DNA of 6,879 nt, taken from Crocinitomicaceae bacterium. Lineage in GTDB: Bacteria > Bacteroidota > Bacteroidia > Flavobacteriales_D > Sanyastnellaceae. The notes below the pieces were generated by a model that saw only the letters and a list, made by a program, of their open reading frames with translations, made no database searches and was not told the DNA's origin. Location of the stretch: NCBI GenBank assembly GCA_020848015.1, contig JADLBA010000267.1, forward strand, positions 1 to 6,879, written 5' to 3'. Both the position numbers and the translations under genes were made by a program. Positions 6,708-6,879 of this stretch are shown piece by piece. Numbering within the stretch: position 1 is the stretch's first letter; each line of letters begins with the position of its first letter.

Positions 6708-6879
6708 TGTTGTGTTTTTTTTTGGGTTGAGGTGTCCTTTTTTTCTGGAACTTTTTTGACCTTTAACCGGGTTAAACTTACCGTGCTCTTTGCTGAACTA
6801 TATCAGTTTGCGGGGACGAGCAACTGTGTCCTGATTGATTTTGAGTCCGACGGGCTCACAATGGCATCATGTCCAAGTG
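6708..6879 (-). promoter_or_regulatory. rplT upstream region with a 15-base palindrome
   Basis: The bases nearest the gene are A-rich on the coding strand (nine A's at the complement of 6717-6725). Further up is a near-perfect palindrome, TTTAACC-G-GGTTAAA (6762-6776), 55-69 bases before the start codon. A weak promoter-like pair, GTTG (complement of 6821-6824) and TATAGTTC (complement of 6795-6802) with 18 bases between, partly fits the Bacteroidota pattern, with two mismatches in the -7 part. At the edge is a 7-bp stem with a three-base loop (6842-6858). The region may hold a local promoter or an L20 autoregulatory site; neither is shown. Confidence 0.35.

Noticed and set aside
6842..6858. 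tRNA-like fragment: 7-bp stem with a three-base loop, and a minus-strand CTCAAAA resembling an anticodon loop
   Set aside because: The flanking bases do not form an anticodon stem, and no D arm, T arm or acceptor stem could be fitted on either strand.
6783..6879. Plus-strand frame from a GTG at 6783 open to the window edge
   Set aside because: Only about 32 codons are visible, with no recognisable domain, and the region lies directly upstream of rplT on the other strand. It is too little to call.

Overview
The window most likely comes from a member of the phylum Bacteroidota. The L20 protein, the 'LLAQ' signal-peptide end, the lipoprotein combining LysM domains with a periplasmic-binding-protein-like fold, and A-rich starts mostly without Shine-Dalgarno sites all fit this. 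I cannot name the genus. Base composition looks even, and I see no insertion sequence, phage gene, CRISPR array, rRNA or confident tRNA. It reads as core chromosome, not an acquired island.

Layout, left to right. Positions 1-180 are non-coding and contain one long imperfect hairpin. A DUF58/von Willebrand A-like gene (181-1116, minus) is followed by a 579-base gap (1117-1695). The last 150 bases of that gap hold three consecutive predicted hairpins in front of the next gene. A two-gene plus-strand operon comes next: a lipoprotein with three LysM domains and a type-I periplasmic-binding-protein-like domain (1696-3462), overlapping by ATGA with hemF, oxygen-dependent coproporphyrinogen III oxidase (3459-4379). 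A perfect 11-bp hairpin, which contains the hemF stop codon, separates this operon from a convergent minus-strand gene (4439-6283). That gene encodes a secreted protein with a cysteine-less thioredoxin fold, an NHL beta-propeller and a C-terminal beta domain. A hairpin flanked by A and T runs (6304-6340) lies between it and rplT (6363-6707, minus), encoding ribosomal protein L20. The last 172 bases are the rplT upstream region, with a 15-base palindrome and no recognisable rpmI.

The genes do not form one pathway. HemF is heme biosynthesis and implies oxygen use. The LysM lipoprotein and the NHL protein are cell-envelope proteins of unknown exact role. L20 is translation, and DUF58 is a putative protein-interaction scaffold usually paired with MoxR ATPases, none of which is visible here. 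The best leads are the NHLRC2-like protein without its redox cysteines, the tight coupling of a peptidoglycan-binding sensor-like lipoprotein to hemF, and the structured leader in front of that operon.
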